DNA from: Grammothele lineata
Taxonomy: Eukaryota; Basidiomycota; Agaricomycetes; Polyporales; Polyporaceae
Assembly: GCA_002150815.3 (NCBI GenBank)
Contig: NDFF03000004.1
Coordinates: forward strand, 227,807 to 291,806
Reading direction: 5' to 3'
DNA: 64,000 nucleotides
In this document: piece after piece, positions 11,501-22,309 of the stretch
How the letters are laid out: the number at the start of each line of letters is the position of its first letter
Numbering within the stretch: the first letter of the stretch is position 1
The notes under the pieces: generated by a model
What the model saw: the letters and a program-made list of their open reading frames with translations, nothing else
The model's database searches: none
Told to the model about the DNA's origin: nothing
Translations under genes and position numbers: made by a program

Positions 11501-13707
11501 ACGGACGGACGCGCGCGGCTATGGGACACTCGCACGCGGGAATTCTGGCGGTCGATGGGCATAGGGAAGGGCGAGGAGCTCATGCAGGAGGGGGGTTGGT
11601 CCCAGTGGTACGCACATCTTGACGTTGTCCTGTGGCATACGCTTGCTCACCCCTCCCGCCCATAGGGATCTCACAGACCCTGCAGAGCCTAGTTCTGTGC
11701 TTACCACGGTGTCTCGCCAAGCTTCGATGGACGCAGGTGAGTTGTATGCTTTGTCTGATTCGAGCGACTTCCGCCACTGATATTTACTGTGCTCCAGCCT
11801 CAACACTGTTGGTGGACGTGTCAGCTTTCCTCAGGCAGCTTACATCGGGCTCCCCGCGGGTCGGCTCTCCCGGCCCGGGGCTCGGCCCGAAGGCAAAGCT
11901 GGAGAATGCACGCGCGCTGCTATCAGTACTCCTCACCTTCGGCATCAGTGACGGCATCGACGGTATATGTACCGAAGGACTCTCGGTCGCGTCGTCGACA
12001 GCAGCAGTCGGGCTCGCGAAGTATGTACGATTGTTCTTCTTATGTGTTCGTTGTACTCATCTCGTGTCGTCTCGTAGCGCAGATGCATTCTCCCTTTTTC
12101 CCCAAATGGGACCCACGAGCGCATGGACGGTCTCGCCGGAGGCATCGGCGGATCGCGCGCTTGCAATTTTGTCAGTGCTGCAGTATCTAGCACAGTACGA
12201 AGGTACGTACATAGCTTTGCGTCAGTAAAATCTAAGCGTACTCATCCAGGAACAGATCTCGCTCAGGACGCGAACACTGTAATGACGTTCTACGCCGCTT
12301 CGGTGGGCCAGCTCGTGCACGACATGTACCAGCCTCCGAGCCTCCCCCGCCTGGGGTTGCGCCTTCTTCAAACGATATGTGGGTGGCGCTGATCATAACT
12401 CTACTGCTTGGAAGCGGTCATGCTAAAGTCCCTGACAGCTCCCGAGGTCCGGCATGCGGCACGTATGCTGTTTGACGCGGGCGTGGCGCGGCTCTCCGAT
12501 CCGGAGACGACGGAAATGGTCGAAGGCTGGCAACAGTACCGTACGTGCACTGTTGTGGCGTATCCTGTCGTACAGAGCTCACTGGTTTGCAGTCCCCTCC
12601 ACGCGTCCAGAGAAGGAGAGAGACTGGACTCAAAGCGCGCTCGCGCTCTGTATCTGTGGTTTCATCGCGGTGGAAAAGTACACCCTGCTCCCGACAAGGT
12701 ACGAATTGATATGTGCCATCGAAAGCGCATCCTAAGCCTCTTAACAGCGCGCTCACGGACATCGCCAAATCAATCGCGGTCTATCTGCATGACGAGACCT
12801 CGCCGCACCGCTCGCTCGCGATCGACCTTTGCTCGCGTGGCTTCCAGGTCTGGCAACAATATGTTGACGCCGTAGAGATGCTCCGCGCTCTCTTCACACT
12901 CGCCACCACGTCCAAGAAAGAAGCCATCGCGGCGCACAACGTCGGCGCCCAAGCGCGGACCGCCGTCCTGCAGATCGCGGCGAGCAACACACCGCTGTTC
13001 ATGACGACACTCGCGATTGACATCCTTCACCCTCGGAGCGTCGCTCACCGGCGGGCGGTCATGCAGCTCGTCATCTTCCTCGTGCGCAAGAAGCCCCTCG
13101 TTCTCTACGCGAACCTGCCCCGACTCGTCGAGGCAATCGTCAAGTCGCTCGATCCTAACGCAAGCGCCACGCGCGAGGCCGTGCTCGACCCTGCGACGGA
13201 GATTCTCAGCCACGTCGTGCAGACGTTCCCGACCGTCGACTTCCACATGGGCTCGCAGCGGCTCGCGGTCGGCACTAGCGAGGGCGCGGTGGTGATGTAC
13301 GACCTCAAGACGGCGACGCGGCTGTACGTGCTCGAGGGGCACAAGAAGCGGACTACGGCGTGCAGCTTCTCGCCTGACGGGCGAAGGCTCGTGACGGTGT
13401 CGCTCGAGGAGTCGGACGTGCTCGTGTGGAAGGTTGGGTCGAGCTTCACGAGCTTCTTCCTTCCTGGCGCGCCTCCGCGTCAGGGCCATAGCGGGTCGGA
13501 GCCATTCAAGACCCTGAGCTTCAACATTGGCGAGGCGGGTGCGTCATTGTATTCCTTAATCCGTTTTGAGCGGTGATGCTGACTACGTGCTGATGCATAG
13601 CGCACATGAGTCTAGAGGCGACGCTAGTTAACGTGCGGTTCGAGTGGACGGCGGACCGGAGTGTAAAGTTGATGATAAAAGACAGCACGATGACATTTAG
13701 TACTTAG
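8547..13707 (+). CDS. WD40 protein, WDR7 / Rabconnectin-3-beta-like
   Basis: Animal WDR7 pairs with DMXL (Rav1 relative) to control V-ATPase assembly and endosome/lysosome acidification; that role is transferred by family. The chosen start (MAAKLEQFSLSIPV) follows a TATA box. N-terminal exons hold WD-type strands (TVAVGCKDGSVFVL) interrupted by a long Ser/Pro-rich insert. More WD blocks follow (VLVGGSDDGTVAIWTLE, LLLMYTDGRARLWDTRTREFW). The large exon at about 12750-13540 has an alpha-helical repeat region and the diagnostic C-terminal WD pair (RLAVGTSEGAVVMYDLKT, then SFSPDGRRLVTVSLEESDV). The last exon ends KLMIKDSTMTFST. At least a dozen introns; some middle boundaries (about 11.6-12.6 kb) are uncertain. 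Stop at 13705-13707, converging on the amylase gene. Confidence 0.8.
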
Positions 13708-14234
13708 TGTACATCCCTATCTAGAGTACGACGATTACCCGTTTACTTTCAGTCAGTATATTAGGTGCGCACCCTCCCACGACGGGTCCTGCGACTGATC
13801 GAGCATGTGCAATCGAGTCACTGCGCACGCCCTGAAGGTTGAAATACGAATAAAGCTTCGATTGTGACGGGGGAAATGTTTTGAGGCGCGGAATAAATGT
13901 TTGAATCGAACGATTGTATGGAGAACAATTGCAGGTTGTGTGATGAAAGTACAAATGCGGATTGAGGTATCGATGAATGTGCGGTGATGATTCGAAGGGA
14001 GACAATGAACGTTAACGGAGACGGGATAACAAGGAGGACGTGAATCTCTGCGAGATAGAGCGTATCGGTATATGCTTGCCGTACGGGATAGGAGCCACAG
14101 GAATACAACACCATAAAGGTCAAACGATGAACTATAACTGTCCAATCTTGACTATCGTGAAGCAAGCCCGAAGTCCGCGAAAACATGACCAGTATAAGGG
14201 AATCTCGTCCCGGCTTTTAGGCTCTTCTCAGGCT
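13708..14234. other. Convergent 3' region
   Basis: AT-richer spacer between the stop codons of the WDR7-like gene and the amylase gene, expected to hold both 3' UTRs. Open frames on the minus strand (13753-14186) look like chance. Nothing else seen. Confidence 0.5.
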
Positions 14235-16914
14235 CTATGCGCTCTTCGCACCAATATGGAGAGCAATCGCGCCGCGCGCAGGTACAGTCGCCTTGAAGGA
14301 GCCCTTCGAGACGGTGAAACTACGTGACGGCCAGTGAGAAAGCGAGCTCGGCGACACAGGTAGAAGGGGGGCACCACTCACGTAGAGTCGCTGGTGCACT
14401 CTCCGTTGGAGAGGGCGCCGCTGATGACGTCGCAGTATACGCCATCGGGGAGCGAGCTCGTGAACGTCGCCTCCCAAGCGGCCGCGTCGTTGTTGATCGC
14501 GACGAACCCAGCAGTGCCTGCGAGTTCCAGAATCAGTTCCATCCTCTCCATGCTCTTTTATAAACACTGGGTATACTCACCGCGGCCGAATGCGATACGG
14601 TCTCCAGAGGGAGAGACCCAGTTCGTCATCGCGGCAGAGCCAACCTGGTTGCGGAAGCCGACCATACCCGCGACCGCAGTCCAGCGGTGCTGGCAAAGCC
14701 AGCCGTTCGTGCCTTCGGCACCCTCGCACGTGCCATAGCCGCTGTTCGGCGCGCCTGCATCGTTGTCGGAGTAAGAGTAGGAAGAGAGGACGGAGGTTTT
14801 GCCGTAAGGCTGGGCCAGAGAGAAGATCGTGGCGAGTGTGTAGGCGTTGTTGGAGGATTTGTAGCTGAGTTGATCGGAGTACTATTCGGGCGGCAGGCAC
14901 AGTCAGCGGAGTTTCCGCGGACGGCGGTCTGGGGCGTACTCACGCGCTCAGAGTCGTGGTTCGCTACGAAAACATTCGCGCTAGCGCTGGGGACCCAACC
15001 TGGTATTATGCAAAGCTTGTGAGTTCGCCGCATAGTCTGTAAGTTTCCTGAACTAACCGCGGTTGTTGAGCTCTTTAAGCGAAGCAAGCGTCGCCTTGCT
15101 AGTCAAGAATACATCCCGAAGAGCATCCCGGAAGAGGAATCTACGACAATCGTTATCATATCGCTCATGAGGTTCTATGTTAAGAATCAGGGCTCACTCC
15201 TGAACATTGCCTGTGCGCATACAGTTAGGACGGGTGGGCTAGGAAGAGGGTAAGTGCACTCACCGATAGCCGTCCAGTCACTTGGACTGATGTCCCCATC
15301 AGTTCCTGCTACAACCTCCTGAGTGATGAAGAGGTCTTTGCCCTGAGTGTCAATCTGGGACATTATGACCTCGAGGTCGGCAACGGGAATATCTGTGAAG
15401 TGATATGATAAATATGAGAGATAAAAGCCATAGATAATGATGAAATCCACAGACGTTTCGCAGCATCGAGACGGAAGCCGTCAAGTCCAGTGCTAATGAG
15501 GTCACTACCAAACTGAGCCAGACGACTGCGGACATAGTCCGATTCGGTCTTCAAACTGAGACCAGCCATTGTTAACGTTCGCACGCGGAATCATAACGCA
15601 GTAGCTCTCACTCGGCAAGGCCCCACAGCTGACAGAATTGGACCTCCGTGATGTTGCCCCAGTTGTTAATACCGTGATAGCAGGTGTGGAAGTCATAGAC
15701 CATGTACGTCCCCGGGTAGTTGTACGTGGTATACGAAGAGCCAGCCGTGCCTACGGTACCAGTGCCGGCAGTCATGTGGTTAAAGATCACATCTAAACTG
15801 CCGTAGTTAGCGTTGAGGTAAATATATCAAAGGGAAGGACGCACCGGCAATGACCTTCACGCCCGCGTTGTGGCAGGTCTCGATCATGTTCTGGAACTGG
15901 TCGCGGTTCCCGTGCTTGGAGACGAGCTGGTACGAGACAACCTGGTAGTCTGTCCACCACTCATCTCCGAGGATGTGCTCTTGCGGTGGGCTCACTGGTT
16001 CATCGTGGTCGGGACATAGCATGCGTGGTGGACAGAGCAAAGAAATGCAAGTGCGCATCAGCGAAATGGGAGGCGTGAGGTAAAGCGCCCAGCGCACCTT
16101 GTACGTATCCGTAACCCGCAGGGCCGATGAAGTTCGTGCATTCCTGCGCAACGCTCTCCCAGCTCCATTGGAACATCTCGATGATGACATCCTTGCTCGT
16201 TGGAGCTGCCGTCGCGGACGTCGTGGTCATGGTAGACGTCGTGATCGCAGTAGACGTGGTACTCGCGGTGGATGTCGTAGCGGAACTAGTAGTCGCGAGG
16301 CTCGACGCGGACGAGACCGCCTTGGAAGTTGCAAGCGAGGCTGCGCTTGAGACCGCCGTGGACGCTACAGTGGACTTTGACACGCCTGTGGCCCCTCCGG
16401 ACGTCGTGGCGAGCGTGGAAGCACTGGGGACGGAGGCGCTAGAGACGACTGAGGATGCTACAGCAGACGCTGACGCGCCCGACGAAACAACTGCAGACGC
16501 AGTCACTGCGGTCGTTCTCGCTGAAGTCCCAGCTGAACTAGTGTCGAATGTTTTCGCGCTCGCCACTACTGTGGTAGCTAGCACCTCGGAAGCGCTCGAA
16601 ACGCTCGAAACTGCCTCAGAAATCGCCGCAAGCCCCGACGCGCTCGAGGCGGCTTTGGAGGTTACGGCGAATGTTGAGGCAGCAGCGGCCGTCTTCACGA
16701 GCGTCGGTGCGCTCGACACCGCGGCAGATGTCGCGGCCAACGCCGGCACACCCGAGATTGCGGCAGACGTAGCTGCCAGCGTCGACGCGCCCGAGGTATT
16801 GCTGGAACCCTTGGGCTGGCCGGACGGGTGCACCCGACAGCGCACGGCTTCGGTTGTCGGCGCGAGGCCCGACGCGAGGGCCACAAGGAGCGAGAGGCGA
16901 GCCCAAGAGAGCAT
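14235..16914 (-). CDS. Secreted alpha-amylase, GH13 (GH13_32 type) with long Ala/Ser/Thr N-terminal region
   Basis: Extracellular endo-acting alpha-1,4-glucan hydrolase. Starts at 16914 with a signal peptide ([16 protein letters not shown]). About 200 residues of Ala/Ser/Thr/Val low complexity follow (roughly residues 40-240), likely an O-glycosylated stalk. The catalytic barrel begins at [18 protein letters not shown] and continues with GPAGYGYVQ / [14 protein letters not shown], the pattern of bacterial-like GH13_32 enzymes. All three catalytic acids are visible: nucleophile Asp in GFRLDAAK, acid/base Glu in FITQEVV, and the third Asp in FVANHDSER. The C-terminal beta domain ends [14 protein letters not shown]. 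No starch-binding module was recognised. About nine exons. The open frame of 361 aa on the other strand (16127-17212) is a composition shadow of the Ala/Ser region. Confidence 0.92.
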
Positions 16915-17928
16915 GCCGAGCGGTATGTTAAGGAGTGTAGTGGAAACGAATGTGTGTAGGGTGTGCCCGAGAGGAGTTGAAGAGCCAGAGAGGAGAGAAT
17001 GGGGGTACAGGTCGAACCTGACCGATGTTGAAGACCGCCGCGCGGTCGAGCCCGCACAAATACTAGCGAGGAGCACAACGAGGTCAGGCACAAAGACACT
17101 GAATGCCGGGTCGGCCGTAAGTAACGGGCGCCGCACGCGAGCACCCCGAGGCGGGTTGACCGGGGGAGGATTTAGCCAAACGGTCCAAGAGGCCTCATGC
17201 CGAAGACGTTAAAACTTGAAACGACTTCACCTTTCGTTGAAACTCGAGGTCATTGAGGGGAAGCTCCATGCCTGCACGGTGGTTGCATAAGAAGTTGGAA
17301 GTTTGGCGGCAACCGATCGAGTCGTCCGAATCGGGCCCGGTTGCTTGTGGCACTGGCTTGGCGCCGACGCTGACTCCGAGGCTGAGCTGCTCCGAGCCGT
17401 TCTGGTACCTCGGAGTCCGGGGTCCGACTGATCGCTCGCGGAGCCGCCACACCGTGCACGGCGTGAAATCCGGATATACTTACTCCGACGTACTCTTTCT
17501 TCTTCAATAAAGAATATGATGACTGGGCTCTATAGAGTGGCCATCAGAGCGCGCGATTGTTTATGTTTCAGCATATCTCAAGGACCGCATTAGCCAAATT
17601 TCAAACTTGAGCCAGACGGAGTTTATTCCGCGCGTCAATGTGCACTAGTCTCATAAGCATAAGTCCCACTGCCCTTGTCTGGAGGGAAACGAATGAACTT
17701 ACGCAATAGACAGGCCACGATCCTGGTACCAACACGTTTCCTGGAACGCCTGAGCTCGCCGGGTCAAGTTGTCAACAGGATGTATACAGTTACATAATAT
17801 ATAAGTACAACATAGTCTGAGTGTCATGGCGGCCGCCAGGAGTCCTTCCAGGCGGCGGCAATATTTCATCCTCATTGTTCAGAGTCCTGTCGCCAAGGTC
17901 GTTTACAGTCGTGGGCTACCCAGGCCGC
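16915..17928. other. Amylase upstream region and lipase downstream region, no supported gene
   Basis: About 1 kb. The part next to 16915 should hold the amylase promoter; the part near 17900 should be the lipase 3' UTR. Short open frames at 17195-17510 exist on both strands and none has a recognisable protein. An AATAAA-like element occurs near 17507. Confidence 0.45.
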
Positions 17929-20503
17929 TCAAAGAGGGAACTTCAGGGAGAGCGCCGTCATCTCGTTCATGGCATCGACGCGGTAGTCGTCGTTCGTGAT
18001 AGTCAGTGGAGTGAGCCCGTCGAGGAAGGTGAGTAGCTTCGGGCTCGATACGGAGTATTGCGGCCACGAGATCCCCGTCTTTCCGTTAGGGTTGAGGTTG
18101 TTGACGAAATTGATTAGGTAGTCGGCCATGTCTCCGCCCCCATAGACATTCAGAATGTCCGATCCGTGGAGCTACAAGGGAGCATGATCGGCGTGCAGAC
18201 GCGTCAGCCACAGGAAGGCTAGACGTTTTCAGATGAAGACGCACCGAACCAAGCACCGGGAGTACCTTGAAACGTTTACTCACTATTGCGAATCCGAAGA
18301 GTTAGATCGACTGCTTGTGTGTTGGTGAGGAACTGGGAAAGCACGCACAGAAAGACCATACGGGCTGCTTGTCTGCGCGGTTCTGGATAAAGAAACGACG
18401 TGGTGCTTGGAAGACGAGGTCTCCTTGCATCGCAGCAAGCCGCTTGTACTGGGGTGTGATGGCGTTCAAGGCACCGGTGTTGAACGGCGAGCCTTGTGTA
18501 ATATCCGCGGGATAAAGCGAGAGAATCGTGTCTATATCATCCGAGGAAGCCGCGGGGATGTAGTTATTTTGGATGTAGTCGCGCACGCCACTCTCCGTAC
18601 TGGTCTCATCATAAGTGAACGAACCTGAGGAGACAGAAGAGTAGATGGACCCACGTGATATTGAGAGTAGACAGCGAGAAGAGTGTGCCCTCGTCATCGC
18701 AGTCCTGGGAAAGGAAAAGGAACCGTCAGAACCAAACGGGTGCAGTTGAGATGTACCACGTACACCCGAAACCATGGGGATATTAGCCACGCTTCCCTGC
18801 AGGACGAGATTTTGCGGCAAGTCGGTCAGGAACTTGCCATCCACGCGGGGGAGCCAGGCGAGCCTCAGAGACTGCGGAATGCCCCGCCACCGTCAGCCAC
18901 GTCCATCCACGCGCGTGCATAGTCAACATACCTGAGGAGAGAAGATCCCTGGAGAGGCATCCACTGCTTTCTTGAGCGTCGCGAAAGGTACCTCCCGAAG
19001 GCATTGGAGCGTGTCCGCAGCGCCCGTACAGCCGGTCTCAGAAACTAGTTTGTCGTAATCCGCCTGACCATGTTCAACCGGGCCAACGGGGATGGGAGAG
19101 CCCGACTGCATGAACGCGCCACGGAAAAGACCCTCCGTGTTGCCGCCGTTCGTGACCATATGCAACGCGACGGAGATCGCGCCCGCACTCTCACCCCAAC
19201 TGGCGGGAACAGAGCGGACACGTACGGCCGAATTAGTGCACGGAGAAACGATGAACACGAGGCAGTACGTACATGGTAACCTTCGTTGGGTCGCCTCCGA
19301 ATGCAGAAATATACTTTTGCACCCAACGAAGAGCGAGGCGTTCTGGGACAAGTTAATGAGCACCAAGAGCAACGGGATGACACTGTAGAGAGGGTATGAC
19401 TCACGATCCTGCAAACCGAGGTTACCCACGCCAGCATCCCGAACTTCTTTGCTGGCAAGGAAGCCGTATGCTGACGTCACTGGTCAGTGCGCAAATACAA
19501 TACGTGCGTTGTTCGTTCTCACCCGAGATACTATGTATGACGGAATGTCAGTGAATACGGTCAATTATAATAAGGGTCGACAGGAAAACTTACCGATAGT
19601 TCATGCTCACATAAACGACTGGCTCGCCAAGGTCAATTGAGCGGTCCACAATTACTCCGCCATCGTAGCTGCGATGGTTAAACGGGATTAGGGCCTCTGC
19701 TCCCGGAACAATGCAGCGAAGGTAAAAGGAAACAATGCGCACATGTTCGGCCCGCCAATCTCGAACCCGCCTGCAATTGGTCATCACAACGTGTCAGCGA
19801 GTCCGTCGCGTCAGGCCCTCCGCGGGTTTTTGTCCTCACCTCCGAAGATCCACTACCATGCGGCGCGCGAGCGTCAGGATTTCCCGACGGATATTGATGC
19901 ATGGGAGAACGTCGGCACTCACGACTGCCACGGGCAGGTTGGCGCCCGGCTTGGTGCCCGCTGGCACGACGACGTTGAGCGTCAAGCCTGGGAAATGGGT
20001 TACGGCACGATCAGCACGTCTTGTCGCTAACGCGAACGGAAGTGGCCATCGTGCACGTACAATCTTCTGCGGAGGGAGTGATGACGTTGTAGACCGTGTT
20101 CACGACGAGGTCGACCGCATCCTCGATTACGCCGGACAGTTCGGGAAAGTCGAATGCCTGTTGAGGGCAAGCGGGACCGAAGGCTGCTGCTTGGTAGGTG
20201 CCGTTGTACGCGTCGACTGCGACGGGCAGGTTGAACCGCAGGTCTCCGACACTACGCCAGACGATGACAGAGTGAGCACGATCTTCGAGGGGCCGAGGTA
20301 AACAGAGGTAGGACGTACGGAGCTTTGCCAAAAGGGATGCCCAAGAATTTGTTCACCGAACCAGACGCGGCGCCGATGAACGTTCCCTGGTCAAGGGTCA
20401 CGCTGGGTGAGGCACGCTTCTCGACGCTAGTCGGCGCGGCGAGCGCAGAGACAGCTAGGAGTTGGAGAACGGCGAGTGCGCGCAGGAGCACCATGTTGAG
20501 CAA
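17929..20503 (-). CDS. Secreted lipase / type-B carboxylesterase, Candida rugosa lipase family
   Basis: Alpha/beta-hydrolase that cleaves triacylglycerols or sterol and other esters outside the cell. Start at 20503 (or M4 at 20494) gives a signal peptide and a KR site soon after (LAAPTSVEKRASPSVTLDQG). Visible blocks in order: FLGIPFGKAP; the oxyanion loop WIFGG/GFEIGG split by an intron; PVVYVSMNYR; the nucleophile elbow WGESAGAIS; catalytic Glu in DCDDEGTLFSLSTLNIT; ALNAITPQYKRLAAMQGDL, as in C. rugosa lipase; and catalytic His in LHGSDILNVYGGGDMADYL. The end is ALSLKFPL. About a dozen exons with short introns. The triad is complete, so I expect an active enzyme; lipase versus esterase preference cannot be told. 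Confidence 0.9.
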
Positions 20504-21848
20504 GACCTATGGCAAAAGCGAGGGAGGTTAGGATGGGGAGCGGGCCCGAGAGGATCCTGGATCTCTCGGCGGAATGCCCACGCGAATTTAAAGTCGGTGC
20601 GCATGCCCGGGTCCGGGAGGCTGTCGAGTGCCCGGTTCCGTTTTCGCCTGCGGGTAAGGAGGCTGGCAGCAAGGATGGGCCAAGGAAGCCGCGCGAAGCT
20701 GGCCACGAGTCGGGGAACGTCAGGGCTACTGGTCCGCTTACGCGCAGGGAACCATTGACGTTGACGTGATCACGCGACCGAGGCCGCATGCGATGGCGGG
20801 AGGGTGGAGGTCACATTGAAGTCAAGGATGCCTGAACAGGGGAACGTGGACGAGGAATCCACCGGTGACCTGCTAGTCGGTCCCTGGTTGGTAGCAGTAC
20901 GCCGGCGGTGGAAAGGCCTGAAAAACGCACCTCACGCCAAAGGTATGGGAAGAGGGCTAGCCAGTGAGAATCGACGATCAGCGGAAGATTGATAGAGGCA
21001 GCCCAGTGGGGACGCGGGGGAACAAGAAGTGCTGTGCAGCTGCGGGGTTGCACGGAGAAGCCGAGCTTCGCGAAGGTCGACTACTTTCGACCACCTGGCC
21101 TGCTCGCAGAAGCAACTAAACTGAAAACGTGTGAGACGTAGGCGATGACAAGTAATTCTGAATCGAGAAATAACTACCATAAACAGTGCAGAAACAGGAT
21201 AAAATGCAGATCATGAGAACTCCGCACATGATGTGCTTGCCCCGTTCTTTTGTGAGAATCGATGTCTTGGAGCCCGGCGAGTTCACGTCCGGAAGTCATA
21301 GGATGGCGTCATTGAAACGCAAAGTTCCTGACAGAGTGAGTAGAGCAGGGGTAAAAGATCTTGGTCAAGGTGCTGCGACACGCACATAGCGGGATGGCAG
21401 AGCCTACTGAATACTGAAGTTGGTCAGGAGACCATGACGGCGTGTCATCAGACCCATCAGTAAACATGTACGTGGTGATCACGTACAGTCATGCAGCAAC
21501 ATGAAGGAGGACTTGGGATCAGTTCAAGATCAGCTTGTCACGCCTTGACGGCAGGTCGGCCCGTGTGGTGGTGTCGTCTCCGCAGACTGGAGGTTGGTGA
21601 ATGCGACGATCAACTTCAGTACCATGCTTCATGTGTGAGCTGACAGGGGTGTCGAGTCTTGGAAACGTTCTCCATTCGGAGTGGATGAGTGATTTGGAAG
21701 CCTCGCAGCCATATTCGTTATGTTTGAGTGAGAGAGCTTGCAGGTGGAGGTCTCATCAAAACAAAGAACGTTCAATTGGATCAACTCGTCCCGTCTAACA
21801 GCTGGTGGCAAGCATGTGGTGTTTGAGAATGGGCTAAAAGATGTTGCG
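20504..21848. other. Lipase promoter region and gene-free spacer
   Basis: About 1.3 kb with no supported gene. A TTTAAA element at 20588-20593 lies 85 bp upstream of the lipase ATG (reading on the minus strand) and may act as its TATA box. Open frames at 20427-21053 overlap the promoter and have Arg/Pro-rich, chance-like translations. Confidence 0.4.
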
Positions 21849-21928
21849 GCTCATATGGCTGAGCGGTCTCGGGCACTAGAATCGGGATCTGGTCCGGAAG
21901 GGCGTGGGTTCGAATCTCACTGCTGTTA
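21849..21928 (+). pseudogene. tRNA-Leu-like relic with CGG anticodon (tRNA pseudogene or SINE head)
   Basis: Class II tRNA pattern. A box TGGCTGAGCGG at 21856-21866, an anticodon stem CTAGA/TCTGG around the loop ATCGGGA (anticodon CGG), a long variable arm, and a T arm GTGGG-TTCGAAT-CTCAC with B box at 21907-21917. The 3' acceptor strand TGCTGTT and discriminator A are followed by a run of five T (21929-21933), a Pol III stop. The D-arm GGTCTCGGGC and variable arm are leucine-like, but CGG reads the proline codon CCG. The 5' acceptor strand does not pair with the 3' strand (three mismatches, three wobbles), so a working tRNA is unlikely. Confidence 0.6.
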
Positions 21929-22186
21929 TTTTTGCTCTTATCGGGCACCTCCTACCTGGCTTCGTGTCATTTACGCTACTGCCCCCTTATAAGCATTTGA
22001 GACCGGAAAGCCGTTCCCAAGCAAGTAGAGTTCCCATTTGGGATACACCTCCTCGCAGTTCATCAAAGCCTACAGTCCGAAGCCTGAGCTTGAAGTTTAA
22101 TTCAATGTTTGGGCCTTGCCCCTAACTTCACGTGACCGCGACGATGAGACCTGAAACCTTGGAATTAACTCTCCTCTGTGGCACAC

Positions 22187-22193
22187 TTATAAG
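22187..22193 (+). promoter_or_regulatory. TATA-like element upstream of TRK gene
   Basis: TTATAAG, 117 bp upstream of the proposed TRK start at 22310, at a plausible distance for a basidiomycete promoter. Confidence 0.35.
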
Positions 22194-22309
22194 TACTCGC
22201 TTGCCTCTGTACTAGAGCTTGACTGGCACCCGGTCTCCGGTATTGTCTTGTCCCCCTTGGGTCTCCTCCACAGCGTTGCCTCGTCTACGCAGGCAGTCAT
22301 TGCCACACC

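Noticed and set aside
12770..13489. 239-aa open frame on the minus strand
   Set aside because: Antisense to the conserved WDR7-like exon; Arg/Asp/Glu-rich translation without a domain.
16127..17212. 361-aa open frame on the plus strand
   Set aside because: It is the complement of the Ala/Ser/Thr-rich amylase N-terminus; its Val/Asp/Ala repeat composition follows from codon bias. No domain, and it overlaps a secure gene.
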